64,000 bases of DNA from Dechloromonas sp. HYN0024 (lineage in GTDB: Bacteria > Pseudomonadota > Gammaproteobacteria > Burkholderiales > Rhodocyclaceae): assembly GCF_003441615.1 (NCBI RefSeq), contig NZ_CP031842.1, forward strand, positions 2,126,501-2,190,500, written 5' to 3'. Shown piece after piece: positions 47,377 to 56,458 of the stretch (positions are counted from its first letter, which is position 1; every line of letters starts with the position of its first letter). Under the pieces are notes generated by a model. The model was not told the origin of the DNA and did no database searches. It saw only the letters and a list, made by a program, of their open reading frames with translations. Made by a program: the position numbers and the translations under genes.

Positions 47377-48132
47377 TTAGAGCAGTTTCCGGCGGTCCGC
47401 GCCAAAAAAGCCGGTGACGAAGGGATGATCAACGGTCATGACCTCGGCTTTCGGTCCATAGGCGATGATGTGCTGATCAGCCAGCACGGCGACGTGGGTG
47501 GCCAGCCCGGCCAGCGTATTGAGGTCATGGGTGACCATGACGACGGTCAGCCCGAGTTCCCGCTGCAAATCACCAACCAGTTCGACGAAATTCTGGCTGC
47601 GATCAGGATCAAGGCCAGCCGTCGGCTCGTCAAGCAGCAGGAGTTCCGGCTCAAGAGCCAGCGCCCGCGCCAGGGCGACGCGCTTGACCATACCTCCTGA
47701 CAGCTCGGCGGGCATGAGTTTTCCGTGCTCGGGATCAAGCCCGACCATCGCCAGTTTGAGATGCACCAGGCGGCGAATCCAGTCGGCATCGAGGCAGCGC
47801 AGTTCGCGCAGGGGAAAGGCAAGGTTGTCAAAAACCGAGAGCGCTGAAAACAGCGCCCCGTGCTGAAACAGCATGCCAAGACGACGACGCAGATCACGCT
47901 GGACCTGTCTATCGGGGTGATTGAGATCGACGCCGAACAGCCGGACACTCCCCGAATCCGGCCGCAGCAGGCCGAGAATTTCGCGCAGCAGGGTCGTCTT
48001 GCCGCTCCCCGAGCCGCCCAGCAAGCCGACGATCTGGCCAGACTCAACGCGCAGGGACAGGTCGCGATGCACGACTTTGCCGCGAAAACTGGCACAGACA
48101 CCACTCAGCTCGATGACCGGTGACGGGCTCAT
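47377..48132 (-). CDS. mlaF: Mla-type ABC transporter ATPase
   Basis: 251 residues. Walker A GGSGSGKTTL near 35-44, signature LSGGMVKRVALARAL and Walker B LLLLDEPTAGLDP. ATPase of the retrograde/anterograde phospholipid transporter. Overlaps mlaE by 4 bases and precedes mlaD by 8. Confidence 0.95.
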   Translation of the reverse strand: MSPSPVIELSGVCASFRGKVVHRDLSLRVESGQIVGLLGGSGSGKTTLLREILGLLRPDSGSVRLFGVDLNHPDRQVQRDLRRRLGMLFQHGALFSALSVFDNLAFPLRELRCLDADWIRRLVHLKLAMVGLDPEHGKLMPAELSGGMVKRVALARALALEPELLLLDEPTAGLDPDRSQNFVELVGDLQRELGLTVVMVTHDLNTLAGLATHVAVLADQHIIAYGPKAEVMTVDHPFVTGFFGADRRKLL

Positions 48133-49235
48133 AGCTGCGGCACCCCGACATGGCGGGTAAAGACGGCAAAAATGGCGTCAAAAAGAATGACCGTAGTGAT
48201 CGCCGTCACCACCGCACTGGTCGTATTGGCCGACAGACTTTCCGTATTCGGTTTGACGCGCAGGCCGAAGTGGCAGGCAACAACGGCAATGACAAACCCG
48301 AAGACCACCCCCTTGCTCATACCGATCAGCAGATTGGCGACCGGCACGGCGCGCGGCAGGTTATCGAGAAAATAGACCAGCGACAGATCAAGCTGGAGCA
48401 GTGCCGCCAGCATGCCCCCAAAGAGCGCGACCGCCGAGGTCCACAACACCAGCAGGGGCATAGCCACGGTCAGGCCAAGAATTTTCGGCAAGACGACACG
48501 AATGCTGCGCGAAATGCCCATCGTCGACAGTACGTCGATTTCCTCGGTCACCCGCATCACGCCGATCTGCGCCGTCATGGCCGAACCACTGCGCCCGGCA
48601 ACCAGAACGGCGACGAGCACCGGACCGAGTTCGCGAATGATCGAAATACCAAGAATATTGACGATAAACAGGTCGGCACCAAAGCTTTTCAATTGCAGTG
48701 CCGAAAGGTAGCTGATGGTCACCCCGATCAGGAATCCGACCAGCGCCGTCACCGCCAGCGCCTGCGCCCCTGCCTTGTAGACATTGGCGGTAAATTCCTT
48801 CCACGGCACATCCTGCGGATGGCGAACGAGGTAGCCGATATCAACGAGCAGTTGGCCGAACAGGGTAACCATGCCACGCAGGTTGCCCACAGCCTTGAAC
48901 AGCAACCCGCCGACCAATTCGGGAAAGCGCGGCCGCGGCCGAATCTCCTGGCGCAGGTCCGGTGGCAACTCGGCGACACGGGTCAGCGCCTGCCGATGCA
49001 GATCATCTACGATCAGCGCCGCCGGCCAGGTCGCCCCCCAAGTACGCCACAGCAAGACCGCTGCGGCGCTATCGAGCCGCGCCACCGCCGACAAATCCCA
49101 ATGATCGAATCGGCCCGAACAAGCAGCCAGCGCAGCCTGCAAGGCCGGCAGTTGCGGCAGCATTTCAGCCAGCGTCCAGCAACCGGACAGCACCACCCTC
49201 CCCGGCTCGACCAGCAAGCGCGGGGATTCGCTCAT
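48129..49235 (-). CDS. mlaE: Mla-type permease with fused N-terminal STAS domain
   Basis: 368 residues. Residues 1-95 resemble a STAS domain, the fold of MlaB, and about 110-368 are the MlaE permease with FTANVYKAGAQALAVTALVG and the IGVMRVTEEIDVLSTMGI motif. The fusion replaces a separate mlaB gene. ATG overlaps the ppx stop by 4 bases, so ppx-mlaE-mlaF-mlaD-lipoprotein forms one operon. Confidence 0.93.
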   Translation of the reverse strand: MSESPRLLVEPGRVVLSGCWTLAEMLPQLPALQAALAACSGRFDHWDLSAVARLDSAAAVLLWRTWGATWPAALIVDDLHRQALTRVAELPPDLRQEIRPRPRFPELVGGLLFKAVGNLRGMVTLFGQLLVDIGYLVRHPQDVPWKEFTANVYKAGAQALAVTALVGFLIGVTISYLSALQLKSFGADLFIVNILGISIIRELGPVLVAVLVAGRSGSAMTAQIGVMRVTEEIDVLSTMGISRSIRVVLPKILGLTVAMPLLVLWTSAVALFGGMLAALLQLDLSLVYFLDNLPRAVPVANLLIGMSKGVVFGFVIAVVACHFGLRVKPNTESLSANTTSAVVTAITTVILFDAIFAVFTRHVGVPQL

Positions 49236-50734
49236 GCGATTTTCCTCGTGGACTTTGAACGGAGCACGTACTCCCGCCCAAGCTGCTTCCAGACGTTGGC
49301 TTCTTCACCAAAGGCAGCCGCGGTCCACGGATTGGCGGCCAGCCAGTCAGCCGGCAATTCGATAATGAATCCGTTGTCGCCCCGACTAACCCGCCAGGCA
49401 GGAATCGCCCGGTCATCACGGGTCCGGTGCAGCAACACCGCCAGACGCAGGCAGAAGATCAAATCCCAGGCACTGTCGCTGGCTGGCATGCCACCGAGCT
49501 TCTCCAGCTTGCCCCGATGCCCGAGGACCAGCATGGCCAGGCGGGCCTGATCCTTCTTCGAAAAACCTGGCATATCGGCATAGGTCAAAATGTAGGCACC
49601 ATGCTTGTGATAGGCGTTGTGCGCCACGGAAATGCCGATCTCATGCACCCGGCAAGCCCAGGACAGAAACTGCACATCCGCCTCGCCAGGCGAACCGTCG
49701 GACAACTGGGTCAGCGCCGACAGCGCACTGGCTTCAACCCGCTCAACCTGATCCCCTTCAACCTGGTAGCGGCGGCGGAATTGCGCCACCGTCGAGTCGC
49801 GCATGTCGTGATGATGGAAGCGGCCGAGCAGATCGTAGAGGACGCCAAGACGCAGGGCGCCGTCGGCATAGGTCATGCGCTCAATGTCGAGTTCCTCGAA
49901 GATCGCCGACATGATGGCGACACCGCCTGGAAAGACCGGCAGGCGGTCGCCCTTGACCCCTGGCAGATCGAGCGCTTCGGCCGAACCGGCCTTGACCAGC
50001 AGTTCACAGAGGGTAGCCAGGCCAACCCGCGTGATGCCGCTTTCGCCATTCGGATTGAGGCCGTTCATTTCGAGCACGTCGGCAATGGCCCGGGCCGAAC
50101 CCGACGAGCCAATCGCTTCCTTCCAGCCCAAGCGCTGGTAATCGGCAGCGATCAGTTCGATTTCCTTGGCTGCCGCAACTTGCGCCTCGCGTAACCGCTT
50201 TCGGTCAATCCGGCGATCCGGAAAAAAACGCAGGGTATAACTGACGCACCCCATGTACAGGGACTCCATCAGCTGCGGTTCGTGCCGCTTGCCGATGATG
50301 AACTCGGTCGAGCCGCCACCAATGTCGACGACCAGGCGCTTGTGGGCCGCCGAGGGCAGGGAATGCGAGGCCCCGATGTAGATCAGCCGCGCTTCTTCGC
50401 GTCCGGCGATGACCTCAATGGGAAAGCCGAGGGCTTCCTCGGCCAGCGGCAGGAATTCAAAGGCATTTTTGGCGACACGCAGCGTATTGGTCGCCACCGC
50501 CCGCACCGCCCCTTTGTCGAGACCGCCGAGACGCTCGCCAAAACGGCGCAGGGCATCAAGAGCGCGCGCCTGGGCCGGGGCATCGAGGCGCTTGTCGGGC
50601 ATCAGGCCGGAAGCCAGGCGTACCGGCTCCTTCATGGAGTCGAGCGTATAAATCTGATTATCGACCACCCGTCCGACCTGCAGACGGAAGCTGTTGGAGC
50701 CCAGATCGACGGCGGCGACGGTTTCGTAAATCAT
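49232..50734 (-). CDS. ppx: Exopolyphosphatase (Ppx/GppA family)
   Basis: 500 residues from the ATG at 50734, with AGGAA just upstream. AAVDLGSNSFRLQVGRV is the phosphate-1 loop of the actin-like ATPase fold and VVDIGGGSTEFIIGKR the second; the C-terminal half is the HD-like Ppx domain (WACRVHEIGISVAHNAYHKH). Hydrolyses polyphosphate or pppGpp. ppk, often divergent from ppx, is not here; an insertion sequence lies on that side. Confidence 0.95.
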   Translation of the reverse strand: MIYETVAAVDLGSNSFRLQVGRVVDNQIYTLDSMKEPVRLASGLMPDKRLDAPAQARALDALRRFGERLGGLDKGAVRAVATNTLRVAKNAFEFLPLAEEALGFPIEVIAGREEARLIYIGASHSLPSAAHKRLVVDIGGGSTEFIIGKRHEPQLMESLYMGCVSYTLRFFPDRRIDRKRLREAQVAAAKEIELIAADYQRLGWKEAIGSSGSARAIADVLEMNGLNPNGESGITRVGLATLCELLVKAGSAEALDLPGVKGDRLPVFPGGVAIMSAIFEELDIERMTYADGALRLGVLYDLLGRFHHHDMRDSTVAQFRRRYQVEGDQVERVEASALSALTQLSDGSPGEADVQFLSWACRVHEIGISVAHNAYHKHGAYILTYADMPGFSKKDQARLAMLVLGHRGKLEKLGGMPASDSAWDLIFCLRLAVLLHRTRDDRAIPAWRVSRGDNGFIIELPADWLAANPWTAAAFGEEANVWKQLGREYVLRSKSTRKIA

Positions 50735-50876
50735 TTTCCTGAAAACACAGAATGCTTGAATTGGCGGGCATTCTACCACCCGCCTCCGACCCGCATTGTG
50801 ACGCCGGAGCAAAAGCCGTCAGCGGCCCGGCCAACAAGCCGACAAATCTTGGCCACTGAAATGCCGGGCAATAAAA
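50735..50876. other. Gap between ppx and the insertion sequence
   Basis: The 399-base stretch without a gene between ppx and the transposase splits into this 142-base segment and the IS noncoding end. This part should contain the ppx promoter. I see no recognisable boxes, RNA or ORF. Confidence 0.5.
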
Positions 50877-50893
50877 TCTATGGTCAGCCCGAT

Positions 50894-51133
50894 TTTTGCA
50901 AGGGAGATTTTGTTTTAAACTAAAGTTGGCTTGCGCAAATCTATCCGGCGTCGAATTGGGGAAGGAATTCCCCGCGCCACGATGAGAGCCGCGCCTGGCA
51001 ATCCTCAAAAAACCATCAGCGTGTGATCGCTGTTTTTATTGTCAGGTTCTTTGCCAGGCCGTTGTGCCGTTTAGTTCATCACGTGATCTACCGTCGCAAA
51101 ACCAGGTGGGTTACAAAAAGGTGAAGCGTTCCG
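50894..51133 (-). ncRNA. Candidate bridge/seekRNA region at the IS noncoding end
   Basis: Noncoding stretch between the transposase stop and the subterminal repeat, on the side where IS1111-type elements carry their target-selecting RNA. Two clear hairpins: CAGCG-ATCACA-CGCTG at 51018-51033 and GGGGAA-TTCC-TTCCCC at 50957-50972 (minus-strand reading), and an AT-rich segment near the end. The RNA itself is inferred from family and position. Confidence 0.5.
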
Positions 51134-52165
51134 TCAGATGGTGGCAGCCAGCGAACGGGATTGATAGTGTGTCCCTTTGGCGAGGATAGCCCAGGCGATC
51201 CTCGCCATTTTGTTGGCCAGCGCGCAGGCCACGACATTCGAGTGCCGTCGGCACAGCATGTCCCGTACCCATTCACCGAGCCCATCGCTTCTTGTCTGAA
51301 TACGTTGCATGATGGTCCGTGCCCCCTGAACGAGCAATCGTCGCAAATTCTTGTCGCCCCGTTTGCTGATGCCGAGCAAGGTTGGTTTGCCGCCGGTGCT
51401 GTACTGACGGGGCACCAGACCGATGGAGGCGGCGAACTGGCGAGCATTGGCAAACTGATGGGCATCGCCCAGTTCGACCGCCAGGACGCTGGCGGTGATC
51501 GGCCCAATGCCAGGAATTTCCAATAAGCGTTGGCTACGCTCGTCTTCAGCCAGTTGTTGAGCCAATTCGCCCTCGACCGCTTTGATCTGTTCATCCAGAT
51601 ATTTGATATGCGCACGCAAGTGCTCGATAACAGCCATCAGGCGAGGTGGCAAAACTGCTTCATGCTCGGCCAGCACGGCTGGCAAGCGTTTGATGATGGC
51701 CGGGCCTTTCGGTAAGCTGATCCCAAATTCCAGCAAGAAGGCGTGGATCTGGTTAGTCGTCGACGTCCGATCCCGCACCAGCGCCTCACGCACGCGATGC
51801 GTCGCCGAGATGGTCTGCTGGCTTTCATTGCGCGGACTCACAAAACGCATGTTCGGTCGGCTCGCCGCTTCGCAGATCGCCTGCGCGTCGGCAAAGTCAT
51901 TCTTGTTGCCTTGGACGAACGGCTTTACAAACTGCGGTGAAATCAACTTCGCCTCGTGACCCATCGCCGATAGGCGCCGGGCAATCCAGTGCGCACCCGC
52001 ACACGCCTCCATCACAACCCGACAAACCGGGAAATTGGCCAGCTGCGTCAGCATCTGGCTACGCGAAAGCTTCTTGCGAAATACCATGCGACCTTCGGCA
52101 TCCTGCCCATGTAAATGAAAACAATGCTTTCCAAGATCAATGCCAATGAGGGTAACCGTGTTCAT
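51134..52165 (-). CDS. IS110/IS1111-family transposase
   Basis: 343 residues from the ATG at 52165. RuvC-like DEDD domain with Asp10 (IGIDLGKH), Glu53 (VVMEACAGAHW) and Asp90/Asp93 (KNDFADAQAI). The C-terminal transposase_20 domain has the helix-hairpin LLEIPGIGPITAS and GLVPRQYSTGGKPTLLGISKRGD with the active-site serine. Full length with no stop, so the element may be active. Confidence 0.95.
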   Translation of the reverse strand: MNTVTLIGIDLGKHCFHLHGQDAEGRMVFRKKLSRSQMLTQLANFPVCRVVMEACAGAHWIARRLSAMGHEAKLISPQFVKPFVQGNKNDFADAQAICEAASRPNMRFVSPRNESQQTISATHRVREALVRDRTSTTNQIHAFLLEFGISLPKGPAIIKRLPAVLAEHEAVLPPRLMAVIEHLRAHIKYLDEQIKAVEGELAQQLAEDERSQRLLEIPGIGPITASVLAVELGDAHQFANARQFAASIGLVPRQYSTGGKPTLLGISKRGDKNLRRLLVQGARTIMQRIQTRSDGLGEWVRDMLCRRHSNVVACALANKMARIAWAILAKGTHYQSRSLAATI

Positions 52166-52179
52166 GATGATCGCCTCCA

Positions 52180-52218
52180 AAAGAAAAAATCCCCACTCAG
52201 CTTACCGCTGGTGGGGAT
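52180..52218 (-). terminator. Terminator-like hairpin inside the IS, upstream of the transposase
   Basis: On the minus strand ATCCCCAC and CAGC pair with GCTG and GTGGGGAT across a short loop, followed by TTTTTTCTTTT. It ends 15 bases before the transposase start and overlaps the subterminal repeat by two bases. It would stop transcripts entering from prpE, a common device of insertion sequences. Confidence 0.85.
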
Positions 52219-52237
52219 CGGGCTGACCATCTCATTA

Positions 52238-52263
52238 AACCCGCCGACTTGCATCGGCGGGTT
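52238..52263 (-). terminator. Hairpin after prpE, abutting the IS end
   Basis: AACCCGCCGA and TCGGCGGGTT form a perfect 10-bp stem 20 bases after the prpE stop. The T-run is reduced to TT before the estimated IS end at 52237. Confidence 0.75.
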
Positions 52264-52283
52264 CGAGCAAAACGAAAAGCTGT

Positions 52284-54176
52284 TTAGCTGGCCAGCGCGT
52301 TCTTGATCTGCTCCAGCGTCGACGGATCGTCGATGGTCGTCAGATCGCCCGGATCGCGACCTTCGGCCAGCGCCTGCAGCGAGCGACGCAGCATCTTGCC
52401 GGAACGGGTCTTGGGCAGACCGGTCACGAAGTGCACGCGGGCCGGACGACCAATGGCACCGAGAATGCCGTCGACCGTGGCGAAGACTTCCTTCTCGAGC
52501 GCCTTGACCAGTTCGGGGGTAGCCACCCGGGAAGCGTCCTTGACGACGGCGAAAGCCATCGGCACCTGCCCCTTGAGCTTGTCTTCGACGCCGACCACGG
52601 CCACTTCAGCAATCGCCGCGTGGTTCTGGATGGCTTCCTCGATTTCACGGGTGCCCAGACGGTGACCGGCAACGTTGATAACGTCATCGGTGCGGCCCAG
52701 AATCGTGAAATAGCCGTCGTCGTCCTTGATCGCCCAGTCGTAGGAGGAGTAAACCAGCGGCTCCTTGAACAGGGTGAAATAGGTCGACACGAAACGGTCG
52801 TCCTGGCCCCAGACGGTGCTCAGGCAGCCGGGCGGCAGCGGCGGGATAACGGCGGCGATACCCTTTTCGTTGGCATCACAGACCGAACCGTCTTCGCGGA
52901 AGATCTGCAGGTTGTAGCCATAGACCGGGAAGCTCGGCGAGCCGTACTTGATCGGGGTCTTTTCGACGCCCGGCAAGGCAGCGAGCATCGGCCAGCCGGT
53001 TTCGGTCTGCCAGTAGTTGTCGATGACCGGCTTTTGCAGTTCGGTCATGAACCACTCGTGGGTCGGCTGGTCGAGCGGCTCGCCGGCCATGAAGATGTGC
53101 TTCAGGGACGACAGGTCGTACTTGTGCATGAAGGCCGGGTCCTGCTTCTTCAGCACGCGGGCAGCCGTCGGTGCAGAGAACATGACGGAGACCTTGTACT
53201 TCTCGACGATCTGCCACCAGATGCCGGCATCCGGGCGCAGCGGCGTGCCTTCGTACATCACGGTGGCCATGCCGGCGATCAGCGGGCCATAGATGATGTA
53301 GGAGTGACCGACCACCCAGCCGATGTCGGAGGTGGAGAAGAAGGTTTCGCCTTCGCCGCCGCAGTAGATGTGCTTCATCGACGAAGCCAGGGCCACGGCG
53401 TAGCCACCGGTATCACGCTGCACGCCCTTGGGCTTGCCGGTCGTACCCGAGGTATAAAGGATGTAGGACGGCTCGGACGATTCCAGCCATTCACACGGCA
53501 CCTTGGCATCCATGAACTTGGCGCGTTCGGTGGCGTAGTCGACATCGCGACCGGCGACCTTGTTGAATGCCTTGTCCAGGCCACGATCGACCATCAGCAC
53601 CTTGGCCGGCTTGTGTTCGGCCAGGTCAATGGCTTCGTCGAGCAGGTGCTTGTACGGAACGGCCTTGCCGCCACGCATGCCGGCATCGGCGGAAACGATC
53701 AAAACCGGCTTGGCATCGTCGATACGGGTGGCCAGTGAACCAGAAGCAAAACCCCCGAATACCACCGAGTGGATGGCACCGATACGGGTCGCAGCGAGAA
53801 TGGCGAAGGTCGCCTGGGCGATCATCGGCATGTAAATCAGGACGCGGTCGCCCTTCTTGACGCCGAGGCTCTGGTAAATCGCCGCCATGCGCTCGATTTC
53901 GCGCTGCAGTTCGGCAAAGCTGTAAACCGTTTCCTCGTCGGTCTCGGTCGAAATGAAGATCAGAGCCCGGTCATTCGGCCGCTTGGCCGCGTGACGGTCA
54001 ACCGCGTTGTGACAAAGGTTGGTCTTGCCGCCGACAAACCACTTGGCAAATGGCGGGCGGGAATAGTCGCACACCTGGGTGAACGGCTCTTTCCAATCGA
54101 CGAGCTGGGCCTGTTCGGTCCAGAACTCATTCGGCTTTTCAATCGAATACTGGTGAAACTCCTTGTACGTCGCCAT
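52284..54176 (-). CDS. prpE: Propionyl-CoA synthetase
   Basis: Acyl-adenylate-forming ligase of 630 residues from the ATG at 54176. The core motif YILYTSGTTGKPKGVQRDTG is the PrpE form; acetyl-CoA synthetases have a different residue set after KPKGV. WQTETGWPML, YFTILGRTDDVINVAGHRLG and the acylation-site Lys in TRSGKMLRRS are all present. Makes propionyl-CoA from propionate. Follows a response regulator by 48 bases and acuI beyond it. Confidence 0.93.
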   Translation of the reverse strand: MATYKEFHQYSIEKPNEFWTEQAQLVDWKEPFTQVCDYSRPPFAKWFVGGKTNLCHNAVDRHAAKRPNDRALIFISTETDEETVYSFAELQREIERMAAIYQSLGVKKGDRVLIYMPMIAQATFAILAATRIGAIHSVVFGGFASGSLATRIDDAKPVLIVSADAGMRGGKAVPYKHLLDEAIDLAEHKPAKVLMVDRGLDKAFNKVAGRDVDYATERAKFMDAKVPCEWLESSEPSYILYTSGTTGKPKGVQRDTGGYAVALASSMKHIYCGGEGETFFSTSDIGWVVGHSYIIYGPLIAGMATVMYEGTPLRPDAGIWWQIVEKYKVSVMFSAPTAARVLKKQDPAFMHKYDLSSLKHIFMAGEPLDQPTHEWFMTELQKPVIDNYWQTETGWPMLAALPGVEKTPIKYGSPSFPVYGYNLQIFREDGSVCDANEKGIAAVIPPLPPGCLSTVWGQDDRFVSTYFTLFKEPLVYSSYDWAIKDDDGYFTILGRTDDVINVAGHRLGTREIEEAIQNHAAIAEVAVVGVEDKLKGQVPMAFAVVKDASRVATPELVKALEKEVFATVDGILGAIGRPARVHFVTGLPKTRSGKMLRRSLQALAEGRDPGDLTTIDDPSTLEQIKNALAS

Positions 54177-54224
54177 AAAATTCCCTCTAGCTAGGTTTTC
54201 CTGCACCACACAATACGGAACGGA

Positions 54225-55340
54225 CTAATTTTTTTGAGATTTCCGTTCACTCAAAAGACGCTCAATCTCTGCCACCGGCAGAGGCAAATCTAGTTCCTGA
54301 TGCATCAACTGCAACAACGGCAATAGCCGCTCAGCCAGCGATGGCAAATGCGGCACCACCTGCAATTGCCGGTTTGCGGCGAGCAACTCCAGGGCATGCA
54401 GGATGGAAATCGGCCGCGACGCGGGCAACACCCCGCCCGACTCGGTCCGGTTCCCTCCCGCCCGCATGGCGGCATGCATCCGCTCTCCGGCCAGGTCGAG
54501 CAAGGCTCCGGCCGACGTCACCATATCCGACGGGGCGCTGGCCAGGCCAATACTGACCGTCAGCGCGACGGCCTGCCCATGCACGGTCAACCGCGCCACT
54601 TCGACAGCCTCGCGGACGCGTTCGGCAAAAGTCGCGCAGAAGGCTGGCGTCGTGCCCGGTGAAACCACCGCAAACTGACCGGCACCAAAATGACCGAGGC
54701 TGTCTTCCTGCCGCATCTTGCTGGCCAGCATCTTGGCAAAGCGATTGCCAACCTCCTCGGCGACATGAACGCCAAGGCGCTCGCCCATCCCATCGAAACC
54801 ATCAAAACCGAGAACCATGACGCTGATATCAACGCCGTGCCGGGTAGCATGCGACATCGCCTGCGCCGCCTGCAACTCGAGAAATTTCCGGGTGAACAAT
54901 CCGCTCACCGGGTCATGAACCATCTGCTCACGCCCGGCGTCGAGGTGTTCCCGGGCCCGTGACAAGTCGAGCTGGTTATTCAGACGGGTCAACACCTCGG
55001 TGCATCCCGCCCCCTTCGTAACAAAGTCAGAAACGCCGAGCGCCTTGGCCTTGGCACGCTCCTCCTCGGTTTCCTCGCCGGAGACCAGAATGAATGGCAG
55101 TTGCTGCAGCCGCTTGAGCTTCGAGGTACGAACCCGCTCGAGCAACTCGAAACCATTGAGCTTCGGCATTTGCAGATCGGAAATGACGGCCTGAATGGTG
55201 TGATCGAGGATCAGCGTCTGCCACGCCGCCTCGCCATCGCTCTCCTCGCGGACTTCGTATTGCCCCTTCAGGTGATGGATAAGCGAAATCCTAACCACCC
55301 GTGAGTCATCGACGACAAGAATGCGTGGCAGGTCAGCCAC
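54225..55340 (-). CDS. Response regulator with degenerate GGDEF domain
   Basis: 371 residues from the GTG at 55340, which follows the acuI stop by one base and has GGAGG 5-6 bases upstream. Residues 5-125 are a receiver domain with DD at 11-12, phospho-acceptor Asp55 (SDLQMP) and Lys109. About 140-300 is a GGDEF fold, but the active-site motif is GAGQF at 219-223, so no diguanylate cyclase activity is expected. The C-terminal 70 residues are helical and unassigned. Sits between acuI and prpE. Confidence 0.88.
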   Translation of the reverse strand: MADLPRILVVDDSRVVRISLIHHLKGQYEVREESDGEAAWQTLILDHTIQAVISDLQMPKLNGFELLERVRTSKLKRLQQLPFILVSGEETEEERAKAKALGVSDFVTKGAGCTEVLTRLNNQLDLSRAREHLDAGREQMVHDPVSGLFTRKFLELQAAQAMSHATRHGVDISVMVLGFDGFDGMGERLGVHVAEEVGNRFAKMLASKMRQEDSLGHFGAGQFAVVSPGTTPAFCATFAERVREAVEVARLTVHGQAVALTVSIGLASAPSDMVTSAGALLDLAGERMHAAMRAGGNRTESGGVLPASRPISILHALELLAANRQLQVVPHLPSLAERLLPLLQLMHQELDLPLPVAEIERLLSERKSQKN

Positions 55341-55341
55341 C

Positions 55342-56337
55342 TCAGCCTCCGCCAATTTCCACCACAACGCGCCCCTTGGCACGGCCGGCAATGTATTCAG
55401 CGAAGGTGGCAGGCAGGTCGGCAAACGGAATCCGGCGCGCCATGGCGGCCAGATGCGGCGGCTGCAGATCACCGGCCAGTCGTTGCCAGACGCCACGCCG
55501 ATAGGGTTCGCGGATATAGCCCGAATCGACGCCGAGCAGCGATACGCCTCGCAGGATAAATGGCGCGACCGTCGTATTCAGCGACATGCTGGCAGCCAGC
55601 CCGATGCTGGCAATCGTACCGCCCTGATCCATGGTGCTGGCAATCCAGGCCAGGACATCTCCCCCGAGATTATCCACGGCGCCGGCCCAGCGCGCCCGAT
55701 CGAGCGGCCGTATCTTGGTCAGGTCGAGACTTTGCCGCAACATGACTTCGGCCGCCCCCAGGCTACGCAGGTACTCGGCTTCACTTTCCTTGCCGGTCAA
55801 CGCCACCACGTGATAACCAATACGCGCCAGCATATCGACCGCCAGACTGCCTACCCCACCGGTCGCACCGGTCACGATGACAGGGCCCTTGCCAGGGCGC
55901 AGGCCGTTTTCTTCCATACGGACAATGGCCAGGGCGGCAGTAAAACCAGCGGTGCCCAGAGCCATCGCATCATAAAGGGACAGCCCGGCGGGCAAGGGCA
56001 CCACCCAGTCACCCGGCACCCGGGCAATTTCGGCATAGCCGCCGTGATGGGCGACGCCGATATCAAAACTTGTCGCAATGACCTGATCGCCCGGCTTGAA
56101 ACGCGCATCGCCACTATCGATAACTGTCCCGGAAAGATCAATGCCGCCGACACACGGAAAACGCCGAATGATCTTGCCAGAGCCGGTCGCCGCCAGCGCG
56201 TCCTTGTAATTGATGCTCGAATAGGCAACCTTGATCGTGACATTGCCGGCATCAAGCTGTCCTTCGTCCATCCGGACAAAGCCACTGCTTACCTTGCCAT
56301 CGCATTCTTCAATCAGCAATGCCTTGAACGAATCCAT
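55342..56337 (-). CDS. acuI: Acrylyl-CoA reductase/YhdH-type quinone oxidoreductase
   Basis: 331-residue medium-chain dehydrogenase without zinc-binding Cys set. NADP-binding GATGGVGSLAVDML lies near 157-170, YSSINYKDALAATGSGKI near 40-57 is the YhdH/AcuI signature, and FPCVGGIDLSGTV follows. AcuI reduces acrylyl-CoA to propionyl-CoA, which matches the prpE two genes downstream. First gene of the acuI-regulator-prpE unit. Confidence 0.9.
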   Translation of the reverse strand: MDSFKALLIEECDGKVSSGFVRMDEGQLDAGNVTIKVAYSSINYKDALAATGSGKIIRRFPCVGGIDLSGTVIDSGDARFKPGDQVIATSFDIGVAHHGGYAEIARVPGDWVVPLPAGLSLYDAMALGTAGFTAALAIVRMEENGLRPGKGPVIVTGATGGVGSLAVDMLARIGYHVVALTGKESEAEYLRSLGAAEVMLRQSLDLTKIRPLDRARWAGAVDNLGGDVLAWIASTMDQGGTIASIGLAASMSLNTTVAPFILRGVSLLGVDSGYIREPYRRGVWQRLAGDLQPPHLAAMARRIPFADLPATFAEYIAGRAKGRVVVEIGGG

Positions 56338-56458
56338 AGTTCACCTCGCGCCTCGGGACAGAAATTGTATTCATAATTATGGGCAATGAACATAGTCAAT
56401 ACAGGTCATTTTTCCATAACCTTTACAGCCGCCCCCTTTTGAAATATATTCTGCTGCT

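Larger units (their letters stand above)
50877..52237 (-). mobile_element. IS110-family (IS1111-type) insertion sequence
   Basis: About 1.36 kb between ppx and prpE. A perfect 14-bp inverted repeat marks the subterminal ends: ATGGTCAGCCCGAT at 50880-50893 and its complement at 52217-52230. The outer limits are estimates from the IS1111 pattern, in which a few bases lie outside the repeats. Contents: 343-residue transposase, a terminator-like hairpin before it and about 240 noncoding bases after it. No target duplication is expected for this family. Confidence 0.85.

Noticed and set aside
48150..49550. 466-codon plus-strand frame over mlaE and the end of ppx
   Set aside because: Arg/Gln/His-rich translation typical of an antisense frame; both genes on the other strand have clear families.
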